Positions 1 through 5,779 of a stretch of DNA of 5,900 nucleotides are shown piece after piece. How positions within the stretch are numbered: the stretch's first letter is position 1; every line of letters starts with the position of its first letter. The DNA comes from Chloroflexota bacterium (GTDB lineage: Bacteria; Chloroflexota; Dehalococcoidia; Plut-88900), in the NCBI GenBank assembly GCA_022566235.1, contig JADFJI010000063.1, positions 2,982 through 8,881 of the forward strand. The letters run 5' to 3'. The position numbers and the translations under genes were made by a program. The notes beneath the pieces were generated by a model. That model had not been told where the DNA came from and did no database searches. It saw nothing but the letters and a program-made list of their open reading frames with translations.

Positions 1-15
1 TCCTCACCCGACAGG

Positions 16-156
16 TCAAGCCTCCGCCGTGTGGGCGGTTCCCAGGCCGCTCAGGTCCATTATGCCATACGGGAAGTCCGGATTTTCCAAGCGCTCGATC
101 TTCACGATGAGCCCCCGTCCCCTCCCCATCCCGTGAATGAGAGGCCATTGCTCCAT
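16..156 (-). CDS. Small divergent ORF, 46 aa, unrecognised
   Basis: Reading the minus strand, an ATG at 156-154 opens a 46-codon frame ending in TGA at 18-16, with an in-frame TAG directly before the ATG. I do not recognise the product. It begins MEQWPLIHGMGRGRG, then alternates hydrophobic and charged residues (LIVKIERLENPDFPYGIMDL) and shows no membrane segment or cysteine motif. About 36 of 46 codons end in G or C, matching the clear genes in this window and better than the competing plus-strand frame over the same bases. A second possible start is the ATG at codon 10. An AAAGG lies 12 bases before the first ATG, rather far for a ribosome site. It is divergent from the operon and would share its upstream region. 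It could be a real small protein or a chance frame; composition is the only support. Confidence 0.35.
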   Translation of the reverse strand: MEQWPLIHGMGRGRGLIVKIERLENPDFPYGIMDLSGLGTAHTAEA

Positions 157-170
157 CTAAAACGTATACC

Positions 171-198
171 TTTACCCGGTGAGGACTCGGCATCTAAT
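171..198 (+). promoter_or_regulatory. Possible sigma70-type promoter for the five-gene operon
   Basis: TTTACC at 171-176 (4 of 6 match to the -35 consensus) and TCTAAT at 193-198 (5 of 6 match to the -10 consensus) are separated by 16 bases. They lie in the locally AT-richer stretch between the divergent ORF and the first operon gene. Transcription would begin near 205, leaving a leader of about 45 bases. This is pattern matching only; the organism's sigma factor preferences are unknown. Confidence 0.3.
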
Positions 199-248
199 TT
201 AGAGATGAAGGACACTGGCGTGGGAAAACATCGAAACGATTGTGCCGG

Positions 249-1598
249 ATGATGACCACCTTGAAGGTTGAAAGAAAGGTGGTCGCCCGCATTCCGACCC
301 CCGGGGCGGAGTTCCGGATGATGTATTACACCAACAATCGGGACGAGCAGGAGCACCTAGCCCTGGTCGCCGGGGATGTCGCCGGTAAGGAGAACGTCCT
401 TGTCCGGGTACACTCGGAGTGCTTCACCGGCGATGTCCTGGGCTCCCTGAGGTGCGACTGCGGCAGCCAGCTTGCCCGCTCGATGGAGATGGTCTCTAAA
501 GAGGGGCAGGGTGTAGTTGTCTATTTGCGGCAAGAGGGGCGCGGCATAGGGTTGCCGGAGAAGCTTCGGGCGTACAACCTCCAGGACCTGGGCTACGACA
601 CAGTAGATGCAAATCTCCTGTTGGGCCATGATGTCGACGAGCGAGACTACGAAATAGCCGCCTTGATTCTCCAGGACATCGGTGTAGCGTCGGTCCGCCT
701 TTTAACCAACAACCCTTCGAAAATCGATGGGCTTCGAAAGTTCGGCATCCGGGTGACGTCCCGGGAGACCCTCGAATCGTTAATAACCAACGAAAACAGT
801 GACTACCTTCGGACCAAGGCGACGCGGATGGGCCATCTGCTGAACCTGGAAGAGTTGCCCGAATCGAAGCCCCCGGGGGCCAATGGGACAGGCCCCATTC
901 TCCAAGAGGTCCTGGCCCACAAGAATCAAACCGGCCTCCCCTTTGTGACCCTGACCTATGCCCAGAGCCTGGACGGCTGCATCGCCCGCACTCCTGGAAA
1001 GCCGATGCGTCTCAGCGGCCCCGAATCGAGGGCCATGACCCACGGCATACGAGCTGTCCACGATACGATTCTGGTAGGTATCGGCACCGTTATCACCGAT
1101 AACCCCAACCTCACGGTCCGCCTGGCCAAGGGCGCCCAACCTCAGCCGGTGATCCTAGACAGCAACCTGAGGTTCCCCCTTAACGCCAATCTGTTGAACA
1201 ACCCTAAGCTGTCACCCTGGATAGCCACCACGGAGCAGGCCCCCAAGGAGCGGAGGATCGCGCTTGAGAGGGCCGGGGCGCGGGTGATCTGTCTTCCCGC
1301 TACTAGCAAGGGCTGGGTGGACCTGCCGGCCCTGATGGAGTTCCTGGCCGGAGAATCGGTCGGGAACGTCATGGTGGAAGGCGGGGCCAGGGTCATAACA
1401 AGCTTCTTCTCGGAGCGTTTGGTGGACCACATCGTCCTTACGGTTGTGCCCGTCGTTCTGGGCGGGATGAGGGCGGTGAAGCACCTGGACGGGCTCCGGG
1501 CCGGATGCCCCCGCCTGATAAACCCGGGCTACCAGAGGCTGGGTGAGGATATGGTGGTCTGGGGCAGCCCCGACTGGCAGGAAGCCCAACCGGACTGA
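249..1598 (+). CDS. Bifunctional GTP cyclohydrolase II / RibD-type reductase (RibA-RibD C-terminal fusion)
   Basis: Residues 1-200 are a complete GTP cyclohydrolase II, which opens GTP to 2,5-diamino-6-ribosylamino-pyrimidinone 5'-phosphate (DARPP), releasing formate and pyrophosphate. Visible motifs are RVHSECFTGD (53-62) and RCDCG, giving the zinc cysteines C58, C69 and C71; RQEGRGIGL (94-102); the catalytic tyrosine in LRAYNLQD (Y109); and LLTNNPSK (151-158). A linker of about 30 residues leads to a RibD C-terminal/DHFR-like reductase domain (232 to the end). It carries TYAQSLDG (to 243), DNPNLTVRL (284-292), VEGGARVITSF (376-386) and VPVVLGG (400-406). The reductase would convert the ribosyl side chain to ribityl using NADPH. 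The RibD deaminase domain and the RibB (DHBP synthase) domain are both absent. The protein is cytosolic. Start: ATG 249 fits the family's short N-terminus; TTG 240 and ATG 252 are alternatives, none with a strong ribosome site. It is the first gene of the operon, four bases before the dehydrogenase. The domain calls are secure; the pathway it feeds is inference. Confidence 0.95.
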   Translation: MMTTLKVERKVVARIPTPGAEFRMMYYTNNRDEQEHLALVAGDVAGKENVLVRVHSECFTGDVLGSLRCDCGSQLARSMEMVSKEGQGVVVYLRQEGRGIGLPEKLRAYNLQDLGYDTVDANLLLGHDVDERDYEIAALILQDIGVASVRLLTNNPSKIDGLRKFGIRVTSRETLESLITNENSDYLRTKATRMGHLLNLEELPESKPPGANGTGPILQEVLAHKNQTGLPFVTLTYAQSLDGCIARTPGKPMRLSGPESRAMTHGIRAVHDTILVGIGTVITDNPNLTVRLAKGAQPQPVILDSNLRFPLNANLLNNPKLSPWIATTEQAPKERRIALERAGARVICLPATSKGWVDLPALMEFLAGESVGNVMVEGGARVITSFFSERLVDHIVLTVVPVVLGGMRAVKHLDGLRAGCPRLINPGYQRLGEDMVVWGSPDWQEAQPD

Positions 1599-1602
1599 GG
1601 AG

Positions 1603-2634
1603 ATGAGGCAAGCAAGCCTGTACTTTACCGCCCCTTATCAGGTCGCCATCGAAGAAGCCCCACTCCGACCCCCCACCAAAGAAGAGGTGCTGGTCGAGAC
1701 CCTGGTATCGGCCATCAGCCCTGGCACCGAGATGCTGGTCTATCGGGGCCAGGCGCCTGCCGACCTGCCTGTCGACGAGACCATTCCCGCTTTGCGGGGA
1801 GGGTTCGATTTCCCGATGAAATATGGCTACGCTCTGGTCGGAAGGGTCGTTAAAGCAGGCCCGAACCCAGGACCCCACAGGGAGGGGGACCTGGTGTTCT
1901 CCTTTCATCCCCACGAGAGCCGCTTCACATCAAGCCCCCAGGAGCTACTCCCCGTTCCCGCCGGCATCTCTCCTGAGGACGCCGCCTTCCTGGCGAACAT
2001 GGAATCCGCCGTCAATTTCGTGATGGATGGGCGTCCGGCCATAGGGGAGCAGGTAGCGGTATTCGGGCAGGGGATAGTGGGGCTGCTGACCACGGCCCTG
2101 CTGGCCCGCATACCCCTGGCCAGCCTGGTGACCCTGGACCGCTATCCAATTCGCCGCAGGGCATCGCTGGAGATGGGTGCAAAGTTCAGCCTCGACCCGG
2201 AGGGGCCCGATGCCTTATCGCGGGTCAGGGCCTGCCTTCAAGGGGAGCGGAGCTACGCCGGGGCCGACCTCTCCTACGAGCTTTCGGGCAATACGGAGGC
2301 CCTGAACACCGCTATATCGATAACGGGGTTCAACGGACGGGTCGTAATCGGCTCGTGGTACGGGACAAAGGAGTCCAGACTCGATCTGGGTGGAAGGTTC
2401 CATCGCAGCCGGGTGCAGCTCATCAGCAGCCAGGTCAGCACCATAGGGCCGGAGTGGTCGGGGCGGTGGACCAAGGCCCGACGCCTGGACGCAGCCTGGT
2501 CGATGGTCCGGCTGCTGCGCCCCTCTCGCCTGATCACCCATCGCTTCCCCCTGGAGGAAGCAGCCAGGGCCTACGAGCTGCTGGACAAGCACCCGGAACA
2601 GGCCATCCAGGTAATGCTGACCTACGGCCCCTAG
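1603..2634 (+). CDS. MDR-superfamily (zinc-type alcohol dehydrogenase-like) oxidoreductase
   Basis: This 343-residue protein has medium-chain dehydrogenase architecture: an N-terminal GroES-like domain (about 1-130), a Rossmann nucleotide-binding domain with AVFGQGIVG (152-160), and a C-terminal return with the family-typical RFPLEEAARAYELLDK (314-329). Asp179 at the end of the second strand (VTLDR) is where an acid favours NAD(H) over NADP(H). The usual catalytic zinc cysteine (GICGTD-like) is replaced by SAISPGTE (36-43), a form also seen in BchC-like and other MDR branches. No structural four-cysteine zinc cluster is present, so zinc dependence is doubtful. It probably oxidises or reduces a hydroxyl or carbonyl on the pathway intermediate; the substrate is unknown. 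The start at ATG 1603 gives a normal N-terminus (MRQASLYFTAPYQV). Upstream in-frame codons from 1543 lie inside the previous gene and add no family sequence. GAGGAG lies directly against the ATG, so translational coupling with the upstream stop is likely. Confidence 0.9.
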   Translation: MRQASLYFTAPYQVAIEEAPLRPPTKEEVLVETLVSAISPGTEMLVYRGQAPADLPVDETIPALRGGFDFPMKYGYALVGRVVKAGPNPGPHREGDLVFSFHPHESRFTSSPQELLPVPAGISPEDAAFLANMESAVNFVMDGRPAIGEQVAVFGQGIVGLLTTALLARIPLASLVTLDRYPIRRRASLEMGAKFSLDPEGPDALSRVRACLQGERSYAGADLSYELSGNTEALNTAISITGFNGRVVIGSWYGTKESRLDLGGRFHRSRVQLISSQVSTIGPEWSGRWTKARRLDAAWSMVRLLRPSRLITHRFPLEEAARAYELLDKHPEQAIQVMLTYGP

Positions 2635-2645
2635 TCTAGGACCCG

Positions 2646-2653
2646 GGAGGTGA
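2646..2653 (+). promoter_or_regulatory. Strong ribosome binding site for the PTPS-like gene
   Basis: GGAGGTGA lies immediately upstream of ATG 2658 and is a long, perfect complement to the 16S rRNA 3' end. It fixes the start of the PTPS-like gene. It is the best ribosome site in the operon; most other genes have weak or partial ones, so this small enzyme may be translated more strongly than its neighbours. Confidence 0.75.
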
Positions 2654-2657
2654 AGAG

Positions 2658-3035
2658 ATGTACACCGTTTCCGTCAAGCGGGACTTCATCGCGCAGCACT
2701 ATCTGGTGGGCGGGGACTGGGGCCCGGAGAACGAGTTGAACTCCCATCACTATCAGGTGGAGCTTCTCCTGGAAGGGCCGCAGCTGGACCAGCACGGGTT
2801 CCTGGTGGACATCGTAGACATCGAGGCGAACCTGGAGAAGCTGGCAGAGCGGTACAAGGACAAGACCCTGAACGATTTTCCCGAGTTCAAGGGCCTCAAC
2901 CCCAGCATCGAACACTTCTCCCGCATCGTCTGTGAATCGATCTCCCAGGGGATAAAGACCGCCGGGCTGAGGGCCATCACCGTTAGGATATGGGAGGACC
3001 AGATAGCCTGGGCCTCCTACCGTACGGAGCTTTGA
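2658..3035 (+). CDS. Divergent 6-pyruvoyl-tetrahydropterin synthase / QueD-fold protein
   Basis: The 125 residues match the length and layout of the PTPS/6-carboxytetrahydropterin synthase (T-fold) family. This includes the N-terminal strand with H14 (FIAQHYL), a strand after the metal loop (HHYQVELLLEG, 30-40), VDIVDIEANL (50-59), LNDFPEFKGLNPSIEHFSRI (71-90) and the C-terminal VRIWEDQIAWASY (109-121). E113 matches the glutamate that anchors the pterin ring. The normal HGHxY metal motif is NSHHY (28-32), so the first histidine is Asn. No cysteine stands where the catalytic Cys should be (the loop reads WGPENEL, 21-27). The usual Asp-His pair before LN/LD is K67-D68. It probably still binds a pterin-like or diaminopyrimidine ring, but ordinary PTPS or QueD chemistry is doubtful. 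T-fold enzymes normally work as multimers. The gene is preceded by a strong ribosome site, and its TGA overlaps the glycosyltransferase ATG by one base. The fold call is secure; the reaction is unknown. Confidence 0.88.
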   Translation: MYTVSVKRDFIAQHYLVGGDWGPENELNSHHYQVELLLEGPQLDQHGFLVDIVDIEANLEKLAERYKDKTLNDFPEFKGLNPSIEHFSRIVCESISQGIKTAGLRAITVRIWEDQIAWASYRTEL

Positions 3036-4120
3036 TGCGGGTGGGCCTGATCATATACGGCTCCCTGGACACCATCTCCGGAGGCTTCCTGTACGACCGT
3101 AAACTCGTCGAGCACCTGCGGGAGTGTGGGGACGAGGTGGAGGTGATCTCCATGAGGTGGCGCAGCTACCCCGGATGCCTGGCCGACAATCTGTCCCAGG
3201 GCCTGTATTCCAGGGTCCGGGGGCTCCGACTCGATATCATGCTGCAGGACGAGCTCAACCACCCCTCCCTGTTCTGGCTGAACCGGCGGCTGGGGGTTAG
3301 GCCCATTATCTCCATCGTCCATCACCTGCGCTCCAGCGAGAGGCGGCCTCGGTGGCGCAATCTGTTTTACCGATGGGTGGAGGCCCGCTACCTGAGGTCG
3401 GTGGACGGATTCGTGTTCAACAGCGAGACCACCCGGGCCGAGGTCGAGAAGCTGTTGGAGAAGCCAACCCAATCGGTGGTGGCCTCTCCTGGAGGCGACA
3501 GGTTTACCATCGGTCTAACGCCAGCCCAGGTCGAGGCCCGGGCCCTGGCCCCAGGGCCGCTGCGCATACTCTTTCTCGGCAACGTGATCCCCCGCAAGGA
3601 GCTCCACACCCTGATAACCGCCCTTTCCCTCCTTCCAGCACCGGAAGGAGGGAGGGAGGAGTGGCGGCTGGATGTGGTGGGAAGCCTCTCGGCCGACGCC
3701 GCCTATGCGAAGTCGATCCGTAGTCAAATCTCCCGCTGTGGGCTGGAAGAGAGGGTCGCCCTCCGGGGAATCCTGGATGAGGGCCCCCTTGCGGAATGTC
3801 TCAGTCAGAGCCACCTGATAGCGGTGCCCTCCACATACGAGGGATTCGGCATCGCCTACCTGGAAGGGATGGGCTTCGGCCTACCGGCCATAGCCACAAC
3901 CGCCGGGGCGGCCCGTGAGATCATCGAGGACGAAGGGACCGGGTTCCTGGTCCCGCCCGGTGATGCCGAGGCCCTGGCCGCCAGAATTGCCCGGTTGAGC
4001 AGGGACCGAAAGCTGCTGGCTCAAATGGGCCAGGCGGCGATGAAAAGCTTCGCCGCTCACCCAACCTGGCGCGATACCACCTCCAGCATACGAAGATTTC
4101 TCTGTACGGTGGCCGGTTAA
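3035..4120 (+). CDS. GT4-type (GT-B fold) glycosyltransferase
   Basis: This 361-residue retaining glycosyltransferase has a GT-B fold. The N-terminal acceptor domain opens MRVGLIIYGSLDTISGG, with the glycine turn at 15-17. The C-terminal nucleotide-sugar domain begins near 175 with ILFLGNVIPRKELHTLI; the R187/K188 pair contacts the donor phosphates in this family. The E-x7-E motif is E269-GFGIAYL-E277, followed by GLPAIATTAGAAREII and GFLVPPGD (303-310). No signal peptide or membrane anchor is seen, so it is probably cytosolic. It most likely adds a sugar to the product of the upstream enzymes; donor and acceptor cannot be read. The start at ATG 3035 is chosen over ATG 2990 because GGAG (3026-3029) sits five bases before it and the first strand begins there. 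That start overlaps the previous stop by one base, indicating coupling. A lipid or exopolysaccharide acceptor is possible, but the operon context argues for the pteridine/pyrimidine compound. Confidence 0.92.
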   Translation: MRVGLIIYGSLDTISGGFLYDRKLVEHLRECGDEVEVISMRWRSYPGCLADNLSQGLYSRVRGLRLDIMLQDELNHPSLFWLNRRLGVRPIISIVHHLRSSERRPRWRNLFYRWVEARYLRSVDGFVFNSETTRAEVEKLLEKPTQSVVASPGGDRFTIGLTPAQVEARALAPGPLRILFLGNVIPRKELHTLITALSLLPAPEGGREEWRLDVVGSLSADAAYAKSIRSQISRCGLEERVALRGILDEGPLAECLSQSHLIAVPSTYEGFGIAYLEGMGFGLPAIATTAGAAREIIEDEGTGFLVPPGDAEALAARIARLSRDRKLLAQMGQAAMKSFAAHPTWRDTTSSIRRFLCTVAG

Positions 4121-4139
4121 CTTATGGTGGGAACAGATA

Positions 4140-5075
4140 TTGCCCAGGCCTGAGACCTACAGCTACCAGAGATACCTGGCCGCAAAGAAGGCCATAGACG
4201 ACAAGGCCCTGAACCCCAGGGTCTGGGACCGTCTGGCCCGGTCATTGCCAAGGGGCGCCCCAAACGATCCGGTACGGGTGCTGGAACTGGGGGCGGGGAC
4301 CGGCTCCATGGTGGAGAGGGTCCTGGACCGAGGCCTCTTTGCCCACGCCGACTACAGGGCCCTGGACCTGGACCCCGACAATGTGGATGAGGCCAGACGG
4401 AGAATCGACCACTGGGCCGTAGGAGCCGGGTACGCCTCGACCCGATCCGGCTGTGGCACCTTAACTCTCCGGTCGGAAAACCGCACGATACAGGTCGAGT
4501 TTGAGGCGGCGAACGCCCTCGATTTCGTTGCCCGGGAGAGGGGTATACGCTTCTGGGACCTGTTGATCGCTCAGGCGTTCCTCGACCTGGTCGACGTTCC
4601 CTCCCTGCTCCCAGGCATGCTCGCCCTCCTCAAGCCGGGCGGGCTGCTGTACCTGTGCCTCAACTTCGACGGCCAAACCATCCTGGAGCCCGAGATCGAC
4701 AGGGACCTGGACTCCCAAATCGAGGCGATGTATCACGAAACTATGGACCGCCGAACCTCACACGCCAGGCCCTCGGGCGACAGCCGGACCGGAAGGCACC
4801 TCTTCGCACACCTGGCGAGGCAGGGGGCCCGGGTCCTGGAGGCGGGGTCTTCGGACTGGGTCGTCTTCCCCGGGCCCGGGGGCTACACGGAAGACGAGAT
4901 ATACTTCCTCCACTACATAGTCCACACGATTCACCAGGCACTGGTCGGAGATGCGGGTCTGGACCAGCGGGCCTTCGATAGATGGGTCGAAAAGCGGCAC
5001 GCCCAGGTCGAGGCCGGCGAACTGTTGTACATAGCCCACCAGCTGGATATCTTGGCCCAGGCCCCCGGAGCGTGA
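4140..5075 (+). CDS. Class I SAM-dependent methyltransferase
   Basis: This 311-residue Rossmann-type methyltransferase carries motif I VLELGAGTGSM (47-57), the acidic SAM-ribose site YRALDLDPDN (72-81), the adenine-contact region ANALDF (124-129), motif IV DLLIAQAFLDL (140-150) and LLKPGGLLYLCLNFDG (163-178). An extended C-terminal part (about 185-311) contains EMYHETMD-like and FPGPGGYTEDEIYFLHYIVHTI segments and probably forms the acceptor pocket. The methyl acceptor is unknown. The start is a TTG at 4140, with GGTGGGA (4126-4132) seven bases upstream. No ATG or GTG is available in frame between it and the previous gene's stop, and the family-like SYQRYLAAKKAIDDKALN follows at once. It begins 19 bases after the glycosyltransferase and is the last gene of the operon. 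It is likely a tailoring step on the same small molecule, by context. Confidence 0.9.
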   Translation: MPRPETYSYQRYLAAKKAIDDKALNPRVWDRLARSLPRGAPNDPVRVLELGAGTGSMVERVLDRGLFAHADYRALDLDPDNVDEARRRIDHWAVGAGYASTRSGCGTLTLRSENRTIQVEFEAANALDFVARERGIRFWDLLIAQAFLDLVDVPSLLPGMLALLKPGGLLYLCLNFDGQTILEPEIDRDLDSQIEAMYHETMDRRTSHARPSGDSRTGRHLFAHLARQGARVLEAGSSDWVVFPGPGGYTEDEIYFLHYIVHTIHQALVGDAGLDQRAFDRWVEKRHAQVEAGELLYIAHQLDILAQAPGA

Positions 5076-5153
5076 CCCAGGGTGCAGCTGTGACCTCGGC
5101 CTCAAGCCTCAAACCATCGGCGTCAACGGCCGCCATGCAATCTGCAATCTATG

Positions 5154-5159
5154 TAAAAT
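5154..5159 (+). promoter_or_regulatory. Possible -10 element before the transporter gene
   Basis: TAAAAT matches five of six bases of the -10 consensus in the 126-base gap after the methyltransferase, about 43 bases before the transporter start. No convincing -35 box lies 16-18 bases upstream. I see no clear intrinsic terminator in this gap, so the transporter may instead be read through from the operon. Confidence 0.2.
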
Positions 5160-5201
5160 GAGCCTGGGCCCCGTCAATTCGATCATCACCCATTTTTGGG
5201 A

Positions 5202-5687
5202 ATGTGGAAGGTCGTGCCCTTGGACATTGCGCTGGAGTTAATTGTGGGAGCCGTTCTGGGATTCGCCGTCGGCCTGACGGGAACCGGGGGTGCGGGCCTG
5301 GCCATTCCCGGACTTGTGCTGCTGCTGGGATTCTCCACTGTGACCGCCGTCGCCACAACATTTCCCTTTGCGGCCATCATCAAGCTAATCGGATTTATCC
5401 AGCATCGCAAGCAGGGGACCGTTCACCTGCAGGTCGGGGTTGCACTGCTCCTGGGCGGGGTCCCCGGGTCCATCCTGGGGGTCCTGGCGCTATCCCAGCT
5501 CTTCGACGCCTATGGGGAAGATTTGGACCTGTGGCTCAACATGGCCATCGGCGGCCTGATCATCCTTGGGCTGGTCATTGTGCTGACCGTGTTGGTCGTG
5601 GCTGGGATTGCCCCACCGCCCCAATTATGCCTCCCCTTCAGCCGCATCGGGCAGCCTACTTTCCCACTGAGGCACCATGTTTGCTGA
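5202..5687 (+). CDS. TauE/SafE-family membrane transporter, 3'-truncated
   Basis: The N-terminal half of a TauE/SafE permease, a family that exports sulfite, sulfonates or other anions across the inner membrane. The hallmark VGLTGTGGAGLAIPG (23-37) follows the first membrane helix. Then come AVATTFPFAAIIKLIGF (49-65), a basic loop QHRKQGTV, and two further hydrophobic stretches (76-100 and 112-135). About four membrane helices are present in 161 residues, whereas the family usually has seven or eight in roughly 250. From residue 136 (about base 5607) the sequence becomes APPPQLCLPFSRIGQ..., no longer membrane-like, and stops at TGA 5685. No other frame resumes a transporter sequence. ATG 5202 is taken as the start; TTG 5220 has a better-spaced GGAAGG (5206-5211) and is an alternative. 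It is probably a broken gene, though half-size family members cannot be excluded. A link to the upstream operon, such as exporting its product, is not shown. Confidence 0.75.
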   Translation: MWKVVPLDIALELIVGAVLGFAVGLTGTGGAGLAIPGLVLLLGFSTVTAVATTFPFAAIIKLIGFIQHRKQGTVHLQVGVALLLGGVPGSILGVLALSQLFDAYGEDLDLWLNMAIGGLIILGLVIVLTVLVVAGIAPPPQLCLPFSRIGQPTFPLRHHVC

Positions 5688-5771
5688 GACTGGCCCCGTA
5701 TGCCCTTACGGCGGCTTCAGGTTTCCCAAGGCAGACCTCCGGCTCATTACTGCTGCCAGCCTCCGGGCTTA
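5606..5771. other. Non-coding-looking, inverted-repeat-rich segment
   Basis: Between the point where the transporter loses family character and the stop of the minus-strand frame at 5772, no frame shows convincing coding. It contains several short self-complementary pieces: CCGTA (5696-5700) with TACGG (5707-5711), GGCAG (5730-5734) with CTGCC (5753-5757), and the start of the hairpin at 5764-5779. CCTCCGG occurs twice (5736-5742 and 5760-5766). It could be a structured RNA, the end of a mobile element, or a rearrangement scar. I do not recognise the family. Confidence 0.4.
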
Positions 5772-5779
5772 TCAGCCCG
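5764..5779. repeat. Short perfect hairpin over the minus-strand stop codon
   Basis: CGGGCT (5764-5769) and AGCCCG (5774-5779) form a six-base-pair GC-rich stem with a TATC loop. On the minus strand the stem includes the TGA that ends the frame entering from the right. No run of T follows on either side, so it is at best a weak or factor-assisted terminator. Confidence 0.5.

Noticed and set aside
1..248. FMN riboswitch upstream of the cyclohydrolase-reductase gene
   Set aside because: The conserved GGGGCAGGGTGAAATTCCC-like core and its paired elements are not visible in the leader; nothing else riboswitch-like stands out.
31..252. Plus-strand 73-codon frame before the operon
   Set aside because: Third-position G/C is only about 59%, it has no family look, it overlaps the first operon gene, and the minus-strand frame over the same bases has better coding composition.
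564..600. Tyr-to-Met type GTP cyclohydrolase II variant that would stop at the formylated product
   Set aside because: The motif reads LRAYNLQD, with the catalytic tyrosine present, so a standard reaction is expected.
2990..3034. Upstream ATG adding 15 residues to the glycosyltransferase
   Set aside because: It lies inside the PTPS-like gene without a good ribosome site. The ATG at 3035 has GGAG at correct spacing and begins directly at the first strand of the fold.
4124..4153. Nine-codon ORF (ATG 4124 to TGA 4153) at the start of the methyltransferase
   Set aside because: It is very short and in another frame, and its GGTGGGA better serves the TTG start at 4140. A leader-peptide role cannot be supported.
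5189..5200. CCC-ATTTTT-GGG as a terminator after the operon
   Set aside because: A three-base-pair stem is too small, and no T run follows a stable stem.
102..5410. Other long minus-strand and alternate-frame ORFs across the operon
   Set aside because: They are shadows of the plus-strand genes: they overlap them completely, lack recognisable domains and have poor codon bias.
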